Below, piece after piece: positions 22,633-31,507 of a DNA stretch of 43,558 bases. Source of the DNA: JAWOJB01 sp046484325 (GTDB lineage Bacteria; Actinomycetota; Acidimicrobiia; Spongiisociales; ZC4RG35); assembly GCA_046484325.1 (NCBI GenBank), contig JAWOJB010000092.1, positions 1 to 43,558 on the forward strand, read 5' to 3'. Each line of letters opens with the position of its first letter. The first letter of the stretch is position 1. The position numbers and the translations under genes were made by a program. A model generated the notes under the pieces. The model saw only the letters and a program-made list of their open reading frames with translations. It did not search any database and had not been told where the DNA came from.

Positions 22633-24540
22633 GTGGACGTACGCGATCCGGCTCCGGGCTCCACCGGCAGCGTGGCCCGCCGGATGGTGCGGGATGGCAC
22701 CCCGGCCATGGCCATCGGCTCGCTCGTCGCCGGTCTCGCCGCCTATGCGTTCCAGGTCATCGGAGGCCGGACGCTCGGGGATGTCGGGTTCGCACCGGTA
22801 GCGGCATTGCTGTCGGTCCACTCCCTGATCCTGGCGGTGCTGCTCACCCCGGTCGAGCTGCTCACCGTTCGGCGGCTGACGCTGCTGCGGGGCGGCGCGC
22901 CCGACCAGCACGACCGTCGATCGATCGCCGTCACGATCGGCGCCTCGCTGTTGGTGATGGTCGTGTTCGTCGAGGTCACCCTCGACCGGTTCTTCGCAGG
23001 CGACCAGATCTACCTGATCATCGGCGCCGCCGTCGTGGCGACCCACGCCGTCTTCGCTCTGGCCAGGGGATTCCTGGCAGGGCACGGCCGGTACGTCGCC
23101 TACGGCGTGGGATCGGCCTCCGCCGCCCTCGTCCGCGTCGCCCTCGCCCTCGGCGTGGTAGCCCTGGCGGCCTCTGCCACCGCCGTCGGATTGTCGTGGG
23201 CGATCGCCCTCCCTCCGCTCGTCATCCTCGCCTGGCGCCCCTTCGTCCGGATCGAGCAGACCGATCGGGTCCCGGGGAGGGCAGGCTCGGGTTCGCTCAT
23301 GGCCGGCTTCGTGCTGGCGGGGGCGATCTCACAGGCTTTCGTCCTGGCGGGACCGCTCGTGGCCGGCGCCCTCGAGGACGACCCCGCCGGCGTCGACGCC
23401 GTCGTGTCGGTGGTGTTCGTCACCTTCTCGCTCGCCCGGGCTCCGCTCCTCGTCGCCCAGAACCTCGCCGCCCGACTGCTGGCCGGGCTCACCAAGCTGG
23501 TCGCCCGGCGGGAGCACCGGCAACTGCGGAGCTGGTCGCGCCGGCTCGGCCTGGCCGGGCTGGTCGTGGCGCCGATCGCCTATGCCGGCGGGGCCTGGCT
23601 GGGGCCACCGGTCATCGAGCTCCTCTTCGGCCCGGCCTTCCGACCCGACCCGGTCCTGGCCGGCCTGGCCGTCGCCGGGTGCGGGTTGGCCGCCGCCTCC
23701 ATCTTCCTCGATCAGGTCCTCATCGCCCTCGGGGCCACCGGCAAGCTCGCCGCCGCCTGGACCGTCGCGTTGATCGTGGCCGGGGCCACCCTGCTCGTCG
23801 TGGCCGGCGACCCCGGATTGCGGGTGGGATGGGCGATGGTGGCCGGCGAGCTGGCAGCCCTGCTGTTCGTGATGCTCGCCGCCGAGGTCTCCGACCCCGA
23901 AAGCCCCGACACCGCCTACGACCTGGTCAAGCGTGGCCTCGATCTGCTCTCGTCGGCCGCGCTGCTGGCCGTGACGCTTCCCGGGCTGGCCGCCCTCGCC
24001 GTGGCCGTCAAGATCGACAGCCCGGGTCCGGTCTTCTTCCGCCAGCCGCGCATCGGCAAGAACGAGCGGGCGTTCGTGATGATCAAGTTCCGGTCGATGG
24101 TCGACCAGGCGGGTGACGAGCCCCTCTACGAACATCTCGCACGGGTGGCGAACGACGGCTACGTGCGGCCCGACACCGTCGCCGATGGTCCCCGTCTCTA
24201 CATTGACGACGACCCCCGGGTCACCCGGGTGGGGCGCTGGCTTCGCAAGACATCGCTCGACGAGCTGCCCAACCTGTGGAACGTCTTCCGGGGCGACATG
24301 TCGCTCGTGGGACCACGCCCGCTGGTGCCCGCCGAGGTGGAGTTGCTCGACCCGAATGCCAGGGCCCGGTCTCGCGTACGGCCCGGCATGACCGGCCTCG
24401 CCCAGGTGGAGGGTGGCTCCGAGCTCACTTTCGGCGAGCGGGCCCACTGGGATCTCGAGTACGTCGAGCACCGTTCGCTGCTGCTCGACCTGCGGATCCT
24501 CGCCCGTACCCCACTCGCCGCGCTGGGCCGGCGCCCCTGA
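22633..24540 (+). CDS. Fusion of Wzx/MATE-like flippase and polyprenyl-phosphate sugar-phosphate transferase
   Basis: A 635-residue protein in one uninterrupted frame. Residues about 20-425 contain some 12 hydrophobic segments of the polysaccharide-flippase (MOP/Wzx) type. From residue 433 a complete bacterial sugar transferase domain begins: KRGLDLLSSAALLAVTLPG, VFFRQPRIGKNERAF, MIKFRSMV, KTSLDELPNLWNVFRGDMS and RPGMTGLAQV. The C-terminal enzyme should load a sugar-phosphate on undecaprenyl phosphate, while the N-terminal part would flip lipid-linked glycans; having both in one chain is unusual. Start GTG 22633 has GGAGG 5 nt upstream; GTG 22600 overlaps the amidohydrolase end. An LCP ligase gene is convergent 8 nt away. 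Confidence 0.85.
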   Translation: MDVRDPAPGSTGSVARRMVRDGTPAMAIGSLVAGLAAYAFQVIGGRTLGDVGFAPVAALLSVHSLILAVLLTPVELLTVRRLTLLRGGAPDQHDRRSIAVTIGASLLVMVVFVEVTLDRFFAGDQIYLIIGAAVVATHAVFALARGFLAGHGRYVAYGVGSASAALVRVALALGVVALAASATAVGLSWAIALPPLVILAWRPFVRIEQTDRVPGRAGSGSLMAGFVLAGAISQAFVLAGPLVAGALEDDPAGVDAVVSVVFVTFSLARAPLLVAQNLAARLLAGLTKLVARREHRQLRSWSRRLGLAGLVVAPIAYAGGAWLGPPVIELLFGPAFRPDPVLAGLAVAGCGLAAASIFLDQVLIALGATGKLAAAWTVALIVAGATLLVVAGDPGLRVGWAMVAGELAALLFVMLAAEVSDPESPDTAYDLVKRGLDLLSSAALLAVTLPGLAALAVAVKIDSPGPVFFRQPRIGKNERAFVMIKFRSMVDQAGDEPLYEHLARVANDGYVRPDTVADGPRLYIDDDPRVTRVGRWLRKTSLDELPNLWNVFRGDMSLVGPRPLVPAEVELLDPNARARSRVRPGMTGLAQVEGGSELTFGERAHWDLEYVEHRSLLLDLRILARTPLAALGRRP

Positions 24541-24548
24541 CGCCCGGA

Positions 24549-26030
24549 TCAGGAGCCGGTGGTCGTGGTGGTCGTCGTCGGCGCCGAGGTGGGGTCGTCT
24601 CCGTACCCGCACACCTCCCCGGCCGGCTCCAGCCCATAGGTGAGGCGGGCCTGGTCGGGGTCGGAGGTGATGAGCGCCACCGCTGGGCCGATCTTGGCCG
24701 GATCGGGGATCGGGAATCGGGCGGCCGTGTATCCGGAGATCCAGTCGGGCGGGCCGAAGGTCAGGGTGATCGCCTCGGTCGCCTCCACCTTGCCCACCAG
24801 CTCGAGGAACTTGGGCAACTGGTTGAGAGGGATGTCGGTGAGGACGTTCTGCTCGACCGTGGTGAGAAGCCGCGGCAGCCCACGGATGAGGCTGGTCACG
24901 TCGGCCTGGGCGGCGACGGCGGTGAGAAAACACCGCTGTCGGCTCATCCGGGAGTAGTCGTCGCTCTGACGGCGGCTACGGACGTAGGCGAGCGCCTCGG
25001 TCCCGGTGAGCTCCTGAACGCCCTGGTCGATCCGGATCGAAACCGTGGTCCCGTCCTCTTTCGGGTACTCCTCGTCGATGATGGTGTTGGGGATGTACAT
25101 GGTCACCCCACCCAGCGCGTCCACGACCTCCACGAAGGCCTCGAGGTTGACCATCACGTAGTAGTCGACCGCCACCCCGGTCAGCCCCTCCACCATCGAC
25201 TTCACCGCCTCGGCTCCGGGGTTCGAACCCGGGAACTTCTCGGGGTTGTCGATCCCGTATGGATAGACCTCGTTCATGATCCCCTGGTAGGCGGTGAACC
25301 GCTCTCCGTCGGGGAAGGTGAGGCCCGACAGCCCCCGGGGGAACCCGAACAGCGCCACGTCCCCGCCTTCGATCCCGACCGAGGCCAGGATCATCGTGTC
25401 GGTGCGGATACCGCCGCGACCGGGCCCGGCGTCACCGCCGAGCACGAGCACATTGACCCGATCCTTGCCGGCGAAGGGGTCGGCGACGGTGGTCGTGGTG
25501 GTCTCGGGAGCCGTGGTCGGAGTGGTGCCCGGGTCGGTCCCGGGCTGCACCGAGCCGTCGGCCGCGGATGGTGAGGTGGTGGGCGAGGCTTCGACGGCGT
25601 TGCCGCCGAACACCCGCGTGAGGGTCTGATAGGGCCGGACCAAGTAGTTCCAGCCGAAGACGAGGAATGGCACCGCCACCACGATCATGATGATGGCGGC
25701 CCCCGTCGAGGTGCCCCGGCGCCCACCCTCGCTCCAGGCGTCCCAGATGGCGAAGAGCCAGAACCCGAGCGCCACCAGGTACCCGACGATCAGCCCGAGG
25801 AAGACGGGTGGGCGGACGAGCATCTCGGCGATCCGGGTCGGACCGGCCGCCGCCAGCGCCAGCACGGCGGTGGCGATGACGACGAGGCCGCGAAAGAAGA
25901 GCATCCCGGTCCGGTGACGGCCCTGGCCCCACTGCCCCCAGCCTGGGAGCACGGCGCTCTTGAGCGCGGCCACGGCATCACCGGACCGTCGCGCGCGCGT
26001 TCCAGATCGTTCGATGGTCGGCGTTGACAT
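24549..26030 (-). CDS. LCP (LytR-CpsA-Psr) family cell-wall polymer ligase
   Basis: A 493-residue protein. The N-terminus holds about four hydrophobic segments (residues 40-150), then a Thr/Pro-rich linker (TTPTTAPETTTTT), then the LCP catalytic domain (VNVLVLGGDAGPGRGGIRTDTMILASV through ALAYVRSRRQSDDYSRMSRQR), ending in another threonine-rich tail. LCP enzymes transfer undecaprenyl-pyrophosphate-linked glycans onto peptidoglycan. The conserved arginines (RTDT, YVRSR, RMSRQ) are present. The multi-helix N-terminus is larger than usual. ATG 26030 has TACACT 10 nt and GGAGCG just upstream. It is adjacent to the flippase-transferase fusion gene, which fits one export and attachment route. Confidence 0.92.
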   Translation of the reverse strand: MSTPTIERSGTRARRSGDAVAALKSAVLPGWGQWGQGRHRTGMLFFRGLVVIATAVLALAAAGPTRIAEMLVRPPVFLGLIVGYLVALGFWLFAIWDAWSEGGRRGTSTGAAIIMIVVAVPFLVFGWNYLVRPYQTLTRVFGGNAVEASPTTSPSAADGSVQPGTDPGTTPTTAPETTTTTVADPFAGKDRVNVLVLGGDAGPGRGGIRTDTMILASVGIEGGDVALFGFPRGLSGLTFPDGERFTAYQGIMNEVYPYGIDNPEKFPGSNPGAEAVKSMVEGLTGVAVDYYVMVNLEAFVEVVDALGGVTMYIPNTIIDEEYPKEDGTTVSIRIDQGVQELTGTEALAYVRSRRQSDDYSRMSRQRCFLTAVAAQADVTSLIRGLPRLLTTVEQNVLTDIPLNQLPKFLELVGKVEATEAITLTFGPPDWISGYTAARFPIPDPAKIGPAVALITSDPDQARLTYGLEPAGEVCGYGDDPTSAPTTTTTTTGS

Positions 26031-26124
26031 GGACGCTCCGAGTGTACGAGGGACCACGCGACACACCTGGCATCGGCCGGTGCGTCACCCCTTCGACGCC
26101 GCCACCCGCCCTCCGGGTTCCTGC

Positions 26125-26757
26125 TCAGACGATGTGCCGCCCGGAAGCCCACCGCGCCAGCTCGTGGCGGTTCGACAGCTGCAGCTTGCGGAGCACGGCG
26201 GAGACGTGCGTCTCGACCGTTTTGACGCTGATCGACAGCCTGCGGGCCACCTGCTTGTAGCTGTACCCGCGGGCGATCTGGCGCAGCACCTCTCGCTCCC
26301 GAGGCGTCAGCAGATCCAACTCGGGATCGACCGGGGCCTGGATCGATCCGGCGAAGGCGTCGAGGACGAAGCCGGCCAGCCTGGGCGAGAAGACGGCATC
26401 GCCCGCCCGCACCCGCTCGATCGCCGCCATCAGGTCATCGGGGCCGATCGACTTGGTCACGTACCCTCGCGCCCCCGCCCGGATCATGGCGATGACGTCC
26501 TCGGCGGCGTCGGACACCGACAGCGCCAGGAACTTGACGCCCGGGTGGGTCTCGTGGACGTTGGCCACCACTGCCAACCCTCCCCCACCCGGCATGTGGA
26601 CGTCGACGAGCACCACGTCGGGTGCGGTCGCCCGGATGCCCGCCACGCCCTCGTCCACGTCGTCGGACCATCCGACGATCTCACAGCGGCCTTCGAGCTC
26701 CGCCCGGACGCCTGCCAGAAACAAGCGGTGGTCATCGACGAGGTACACCCGGGTCAC
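26125..26757 (-). CDS. LuxR/NarL-family response regulator
   Basis: A 210-residue two-component regulator. The receiver domain has the acidic pair Asp8/Asp9, phosphoacceptor Asp52 (VLVDVHMPG) and Lys102 (YVTKSIG). The C-terminal helix-turn-helix reads LTPREREVLRQIARGYSYKQVARRLSISVKTVETH. It overlaps the histidine kinase gene by 4 nt (GTGA) and must form its cognate pair. The divergent PspC-LiaF gene and the palindromes at 27990-28019 are its most probable target. Confidence 0.95.
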   Translation of the reverse strand: MTRVYLVDDHRLFLAGVRAELEGRCEIVGWSDDVDEGVAGIRATAPDVVLVDVHMPGGGGLAVVANVHETHPGVKFLALSVSDAAEDVIAMIRAGARGYVTKSIGPDDLMAAIERVRAGDAVFSPRLAGFVLDAFAGSIQAPVDPELDLLTPREREVLRQIARGYSYKQVARRLSISVKTVETHVSAVLRKLQLSNRHELARWASGRHIV

Positions 26758-27944
26758 GATCCCTCCCGCGGCAGCACGAGGTGAACCTCGGTCCCCTCCC
26801 CCGGCTCGGCGGTCACCTCGGCCGAACCGCCGTGGCGGCGCATCCTCCCCACGATCGACTCGCTGATCCCCCGCCGATGGGTCGGCACCGCCTCCGGATC
26901 GAAGCCGTCACCCTGGTCGGCGACCCACACCTCGACCGTGCCGTCCGACACCTCGGCGTAGACCGACACCCGGCGGGCGCCGGAGTGCTTGGCGGCGTTG
27001 GTGATGGCCTCCCCGGCGGCCTGGACGAGCGACTGCATCCGATCGTCGATCGGGACGTCGCCGACCGTCACCACCTCGACCGGGACGTCGTGGTCGGTCT
27101 CGACCCGCTCCGCCACGGCCTGGAGCGCCGACGACAGCACCGCCGACCCGTCGTGCGGGGAGCGCTCGTAGAGCCATCGCCGAAGCTCGCGCTCCTGTCC
27201 CCGGGCCAGCGTGGCCATCCGGCGGGGATCCTCGGTCCGCTGGATGAGGGCGAGGGTCTGGAGCACCGAGTCGTGGAGGTGGGCGGCCATCTCGGCCCGC
27301 TCCTCCTGGCGGATCCGCTCGCGCCGCTCGACCCCCAGGTCCTGGGCCAGCCGCCACAGCCAGGGCCCCAGCACGAGCAGCAGCCCGGCCCCGGTCACCA
27401 GCACCGCCACCATCACGCTGCCGACCTGGGGGACGGCACTCCGGCCGAGCAGGGAGAGCCCGAACAGGAGCAGCCCGGCCCCGATCACGAGCCGCCATCG
27501 ACCACCGGGCTCGACCAGGCTGAGCAGCGCCCGGCGCGAGTCGATCTCACGCTGCTCCCACAGGAAGGCCAGCCCGAAGGTCACCGCCGTCACCGGCCAC
27601 ATCACCGTCTCACCCGGCCAGATCCCGATCGAGCGGAGCAGGAGCAGGCACCCGAGGAAGACGGCGCCGAGCCCGAGCAGCTGGGAACGACCGGCCGGCT
27701 CCACCGGCTCGGTGGTGCCGCCGACCTGGTCGGAGGTAGCGGCCCAGCCTGCGAGGTACAGCAGCACGCCGAGGCCGAAGACGAAGCCGAGCACGATGAA
27801 GCCGGCCCGGACGTACACCGGATCGATGCCGAGCCTCTCGGCGACCCCGGCGGCCAGCCCCGCCACCACCCGGTTCTCGGGGTTGCGACGCACAGTCCAG
27901 CGACCTCCCGGGCGGGCGAGGTGAGCGGCGCGGGCTTCGGTCAT
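26754..27944 (-). CDS. Histidine kinase with N-terminal PspC domain
   Basis: A 396-residue membrane kinase. Residues about 14-72 form a PspC domain (RRNPENRVVAGLAAGVAERLGIDPVYVRAGF), followed by about four more helices to residue 200. The HisKA_3 site is AHLHDSVLQTL with phospho-His224, and the ATPase domain ends with VWVADQGDGFDPEAVP and GEGTEVHLVLP. The QAAGEAITNAAKHSGA helix is the N box. PspC-fused kinases respond to envelope stress in Actinobacteria. ATG 27944 was chosen, as the upstream frame runs through the palindromic promoter region. Confidence 0.94.
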   Translation of the reverse strand: MTEARAAHLARPGGRWTVRRNPENRVVAGLAAGVAERLGIDPVYVRAGFIVLGFVFGLGVLLYLAGWAATSDQVGGTTEPVEPAGRSQLLGLGAVFLGCLLLLRSIGIWPGETVMWPVTAVTFGLAFLWEQREIDSRRALLSLVEPGGRWRLVIGAGLLLFGLSLLGRSAVPQVGSVMVAVLVTGAGLLLVLGPWLWRLAQDLGVERRERIRQEERAEMAAHLHDSVLQTLALIQRTEDPRRMATLARGQERELRRWLYERSPHDGSAVLSSALQAVAERVETDHDVPVEVVTVGDVPIDDRMQSLVQAAGEAITNAAKHSGARRVSVYAEVSDGTVEVWVADQGDGFDPEAVPTHRRGISESIVGRMRRHGGSAEVTAEPGEGTEVHLVLPREGS

Positions 27945-27989
27945 GCCGCCAGTATGCCGCCACGGCTCGGGGCCGCTCAACGGGGGATC

Positions 27990-28019
27990 ACCCCGAGCCC
28001 ACCCCGGGGTTCTCGGGGT
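27990..28019. promoter_or_regulatory. Nested palindromes between divergent PspC genes
   Basis: ACCCCGAG (27990-27997) and CTCGGGGT (28012-28019) are perfect inverted arms enclosing the palindrome ACCCCGGGGT (28001-28010). A third CTCGGGG lies at 27966-27972. The cluster is in the 131-bp gap between the kinase/regulator operon and the PspC-LiaF gene and is a good candidate binding site for the response regulator. Confidence 0.5.
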
Positions 28020-28075
28020 CGCGTCGGGGACATACCCGATGGACCCCACCGGCTCGGCCCGGCAGGGTGGGGCCC

Positions 28076-29629
28076 ATGGACGGCTACACCACAACCCAAT
28101 CCCAGGCCGCTCCCACCCCCGGTGGGCAGCCTCCCTGGCGCCGGCCGGTCGAAGGCAGGGTGTTCGCAGGCGTGTCGGGGGCCATCTCCGACCGTCTCGA
28201 GATCCCGCTCTGGCTGGTCCGGCTGCTCTTCGTCATCCTCGCCTTCCCGGGCGGGCTCGGCGTCGCCCTCTACCTGGCCGGATGGTTGCTGATCCCGCGG
28301 GTGGATCAGGACCAGTCCCTCGCCCAGCAGCTGCTCTCCCGCATCCAGGGTGGGAGCGCCTGGGTGGGCGTAGGGCTCATCGTGCTCGCGCTCCTCATCC
28401 TGAGCGATGGCATCGGGTTCCTGCGAGGCGATCTGCTCCTGGCGGTGATCCTCATCGTCGTCGGGGTGCTGCTCTATCGGGGCGAGCTCGGCGGTGACCG
28501 CTCGGCGGCTGCGATGACCGCGTCCGACGGCACCCGGGCCGCCTTCACGGGCACCGGGGTCGAGACCGCCGCCGGCACCGGGGCAGGCGGTTCCGGTGGG
28601 ACTCCCCCGCCCGTCACCCCGTCGCCGGTGCCCCCTGTCCAGCCCCGGCGGGCGACTCCCCCCCAGCCCCGGTCGTTCCTCGGACGGCTAACCGTGGGGT
28701 TGGGGCTGGTCGCCCTCGGGACCCTCGGGCTGGTGGAGATGCTCACCCCCGGTCTCGACCTCGGCCCTCGCCACTACCTCGGCATGGCAATCGCCGTACT
28801 CGGCTTCGGGCTGATCGTCGGCGCCCGGTTCGGGAGGGCCCGCTGGCTGATCGTGATCGGCGCCCTGCTGATCCCCGGCCTGCTCATGTCGCCCCTCGCC
28901 GACTTCGAGTACCGGGGGGCGATCGGCGACCGGACCTTCCGGCCCGCCACCGTCGAGGAGATCGCTCCCGAGTACGTCGGTTCGATCGGCCAGCTCGTCG
29001 TCGACCTGCGCGGCGTGGACCTGGGCGGCCGGACGGTCGAGCTCGATGCCCGCCTGGGGATAGGCGAGCTGCGGGTCCTTCTTCCCGAAGGCGTCGAGGC
29101 CGCCGTCGAGACCTCGGTCGGCATGGGTCGGGTCGAGATCGAGGGCGTGTCCCGTGAGGGCGCCGGCATCGATCTCCAGCGCAACCTGGAGGGTTCGGGC
29201 GGGACGGTGGTCGTCGACGCCCGCGCCAACGTCGGCGATGTCGTGGTCCGGCGGGGCGGCTCCGAGCCCCGAGGCACCAGCTCGGGGATCGTGGCCGGCA
29301 CCCGGGTGATCACCAGCGAGGACGCCATCGAGGACTCATACGAGTTCGCCACGGGCAACCTGGTGCTCGATCTCGGGGCGGTGACCCTCACGGAGGACCG
29401 TCAGGTCGACGTCCAGCTCGGGACCGGAGACGTGACCGTGATCCTCCCGGCCGGCCAGGGCTACGACGTCCAGGCCTCGGTCGGCAGCGGGACGATCGTC
29501 CTCCCCGGTGCCTACGGCGATGGGCTGGCGATCACGGACAAGGCCTTCCTCGACCTCGGCGGGCCCATGCTGGAGCTCGGGATCGAGGTCGGTGCCGGCA
29601 CCGTCACCGTCGAAGAAGGAGGTCGCTGA
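28076..29629 (+). CDS. PspC-domain and LiaF-like envelope stress protein
   Basis: A 517-residue protein. Residues about 22-75 are a PspC domain (GRVFAGVSGAISDRLEIPLWLVRLL), followed by hydrophobic segments, a Pro/Thr/Gly-rich linker (residues 160-200), more membrane helices, and from about 300 a beta-rich DUF2154/LiaF domain (GSIGQLVVDLRGVDLGG, LGIGELRVLLPEG, LGTGDVTVILPAGQGYDV). It is divergent from the PspC kinase and probably regulated by that two-component system. ATG 28076 was chosen over GTG 28067. It overlaps the next small membrane gene by 1 nt. Confidence 0.9.
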   Translation: MDGYTTTQSQAAPTPGGQPPWRRPVEGRVFAGVSGAISDRLEIPLWLVRLLFVILAFPGGLGVALYLAGWLLIPRVDQDQSLAQQLLSRIQGGSAWVGVGLIVLALLILSDGIGFLRGDLLLAVILIVVGVLLYRGELGGDRSAAAMTASDGTRAAFTGTGVETAAGTGAGGSGGTPPPVTPSPVPPVQPRRATPPQPRSFLGRLTVGLGLVALGTLGLVEMLTPGLDLGPRHYLGMAIAVLGFGLIVGARFGRARWLIVIGALLIPGLLMSPLADFEYRGAIGDRTFRPATVEEIAPEYVGSIGQLVVDLRGVDLGGRTVELDARLGIGELRVLLPEGVEAAVETSVGMGRVEIEGVSREGAGIDLQRNLEGSGGTVVVDARANVGDVVVRRGGSEPRGTSSGIVAGTRVITSEDAIEDSYEFATGNLVLDLGAVTLTEDRQVDVQLGTGDVTVILPAGQGYDVQASVGSGTIVLPGAYGDGLAITDKAFLDLGGPMLELGIEVGAGTVTVEEGGR

Positions 29630-29904
29630 TGGAGCAGCATCGCTTCGATGCCGTGTCGTTCGTGTTCGGGGTGATCTTCGCCGCTCTCGGCATCACCTTC
29701 ATGGTCGCCCCCGAGCCCTGGCGGCTCCTGGCCGGACTGTCCTACGGATGGCTGTGGGCGGCGGCTCTCATAGCCCTCGGCCTGGCGCTGGTGCTGCCCG
29801 CCCTGCGAGGTCAGGACCGCGCCGCCCGGCCCGCCGTCGAGACGGCCGCCGAGGAGGATCTCGGCGAGGCGCTGGAGGAGCTCCCGCCACCACCCATCGA
29901 CTGA
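29629..29904 (+). CDS. Small membrane protein of unknown function
   Basis: A 91-residue protein with two hydrophobic segments (about residues 9-29 and 38-58) and an acidic, proline-ending tail (EEDLGEALEELPPPP). Its ATG overlaps the stop of the PspC-LiaF gene by one base (TGATG), so it is translationally coupled and likely works with it. No family is recognised. Confidence 0.8.
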   Translation: MEQHRFDAVSFVFGVIFAALGITFMVAPEPWRLLAGLSYGWLWAAALIALGLALVLPALRGQDRAARPAVETAAEEDLGEALEELPPPPID

Positions 29905-29928
29905 TCCACCGACACCGTTCCCCACCGT

Positions 29929-29956
29929 CGAGGGGTCCCCTCCGGGGGGCCCCTCG
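29929..29956. terminator. Bidirectional 12-bp terminator hairpin, TCCG loop
   Basis: Arms 29929-29940 and 29945-29956 pair over 12 bp with one G-T pair around the loop TCCG. It lies between the convergent small membrane gene and pncB. It has the same size and loop as the hairpin at 3791. Confidence 0.7.
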
Positions 29957-29957
29957 C

Positions 29958-31490
29958 TCATGGTGCGGTCGCCTCCTCGATCAGCCGCTGCTTCAGCCGC
30001 CACAGATCCTCCGACAGCGACACGTGATACACGTGGGGGTTGACCAGACGGCGGACGCCGGGGTCGAGGCGCTCGAGGTCTGCCCGGCGCCGCGACCGGG
30101 CAGCCCCGATGTCCCCGTCGACGAGGGGCCGTCCCTCTTGCCAGGCCGGCTCGAGCAGAGGCTCGACCTCCGAGACCCGATCCGATCCCAGGGTCCGGCG
30201 CATCTCGGGGACCGAGGGGTGCCGGAGCACCAGCGGAGCGGCCGGCTCCTCGTGCTCGAGGGCCAGCAGGTCGGCGGTGGCGGTCCCCCGCTCGTCGTAG
30301 ATCCGCCACAGGCGCTTGGCGCCCGGGTTGATCACCTTGGCCGGGCTGTCCGACACCTTGACCGCCGGAACCCAACCCCCCTGATCGAATACCGCCGTGG
30401 TCTTGTACACGCCGTCGAGACTCGGGTCGCCGTCCGAGGTGACCATGCGAGTGCCCACGCCGTACACCAGCCGGGAGATGAGCCGGTCGGGGTCGACCCC
30501 GTACCGCGGCGCCTCCTCGGAGATCTGGGCGAGGATCTGCCAGATGGCGAGCTCGTCGAGGGCACTCGACAGGACGATGGTGGTGTCCTCGAACCCGGCG
30601 GCGTCGAGCATCCGGGCAGACTGGATGGCGAGGTAGGCGAGGTCGCCGGAGTCGAGCCGGATTCCCACCGGGCGGTGCCCGGCCCTCCGGAGGCCCTCGA
30701 ACACCGTGATCGCGTTGGGAACCCCGGACTCGAGGGTGTCGATGGTGTCGACGAGGAGCAGGCAGTCGTCGGGATAGACGTCGGCGTAGGCCTGGAAGGC
30801 CCCCAGCTCGCCCTCGCCGAGCGCCATGAATACCTGGACCATCGAGTGGGCGTGGGTGCCCCGCGACGGGATGCCGGCATCCAGCGAGGCTCCGACATTG
30901 GATGAGAAGTCGGCCCCCCCGACGAACGACGCCCGGGTGGCGGCGTTGGCCCCCTCGGCCGGTGCCCGGCGCATGCCGAACTCGAGCACCGGCCCCCCAC
31001 GGGCTGCCTCGGCCACCCGCGATGCCTTGGTGGCGATGAGGGTCGGGTAGTTGAGATGGTTGAGGAGTGGTGTTTCGAGGATCTGGGCCATCGCCAACGG
31101 GCCCTCGGCCACGGTGATCGGCGTGTCCGGGTGGACCACCCTGCCCTCCGGGACGGCGTGGAGCGCGACGCCGTCGAACCCGCCGGTCGACCTCAGCCAG
31201 GTGAGGAAGTCGTCGGCGAAGAGCCGGCGGCCTGAGGCGGTTGCGAGCCCGGCCAGCGCCTCGACCTCGTCCCGGCCGAAGCGGGCCGTCGACATCCAGT
31301 CGAGTAGCGGCGCCATCCCGGCGTTGATGCAGTAGCCGGCCTGGTGCTTGCCGTAGTCGGGGTAGCTGCGGAAGACGTGCTCGAAGCGGGCCGGGCGCTC
31401 GTGGAGGCCCATCCGGAAGTAGAGCTGGGCCATCGAGAGCTGGTAGTGGTCGGTGAACAACGCCCCGCGGCCGAGCCCGTCACGTGCCAT
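29958..31490 (-). CDS. pncB: Nicotinate phosphoribosyltransferase
   Basis: A 510-residue enzyme that makes nicotinate mononucleotide from nicotinate and PRPP, a step of NAD salvage. The N-terminal LFTDHYQLSMAQLYFRMG, the EFGMRRAP segment, GTHAHSMVQ with its conserved histidine, GIRLDSGDLAYL and YGVGTRMVTSDG are all typical. ATG 31490 has TAGCGT 6 nt upstream (leaderless). It is divergent from pncA, whose product supplies nicotinate, and the shared intergenic region holds a perfect 33-bp palindrome. Confidence 0.96.
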   Translation of the reverse strand: MARDGLGRGALFTDHYQLSMAQLYFRMGLHERPARFEHVFRSYPDYGKHQAGYCINAGMAPLLDWMSTARFGRDEVEALAGLATASGRRLFADDFLTWLRSTGGFDGVALHAVPEGRVVHPDTPITVAEGPLAMAQILETPLLNHLNYPTLIATKASRVAEAARGGPVLEFGMRRAPAEGANAATRASFVGGADFSSNVGASLDAGIPSRGTHAHSMVQVFMALGEGELGAFQAYADVYPDDCLLLVDTIDTLESGVPNAITVFEGLRRAGHRPVGIRLDSGDLAYLAIQSARMLDAAGFEDTTIVLSSALDELAIWQILAQISEEAPRYGVDPDRLISRLVYGVGTRMVTSDGDPSLDGVYKTTAVFDQGGWVPAVKVSDSPAKVINPGAKRLWRIYDERGTATADLLALEHEEPAAPLVLRHPSVPEMRRTLGSDRVSEVEPLLEPAWQEGRPLVDGDIGAARSRRRADLERLDPGVRRLVNPHVYHVSLSEDLWRLKQRLIEEATAP

Positions 31491-31496
31491 TCGCCC

Positions 31497-31502
31497 ACGC
31501 TA
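31497..31502 (-). promoter_or_regulatory. -10 box TAGCGT of pncB (leaderless)
   Basis: TAGCGT is 6 nt before ATG 31490. The matching pncA box is TACGCT at the same spacing. Confidence 0.65.
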
Positions 31503-31507
31503 CCGCC

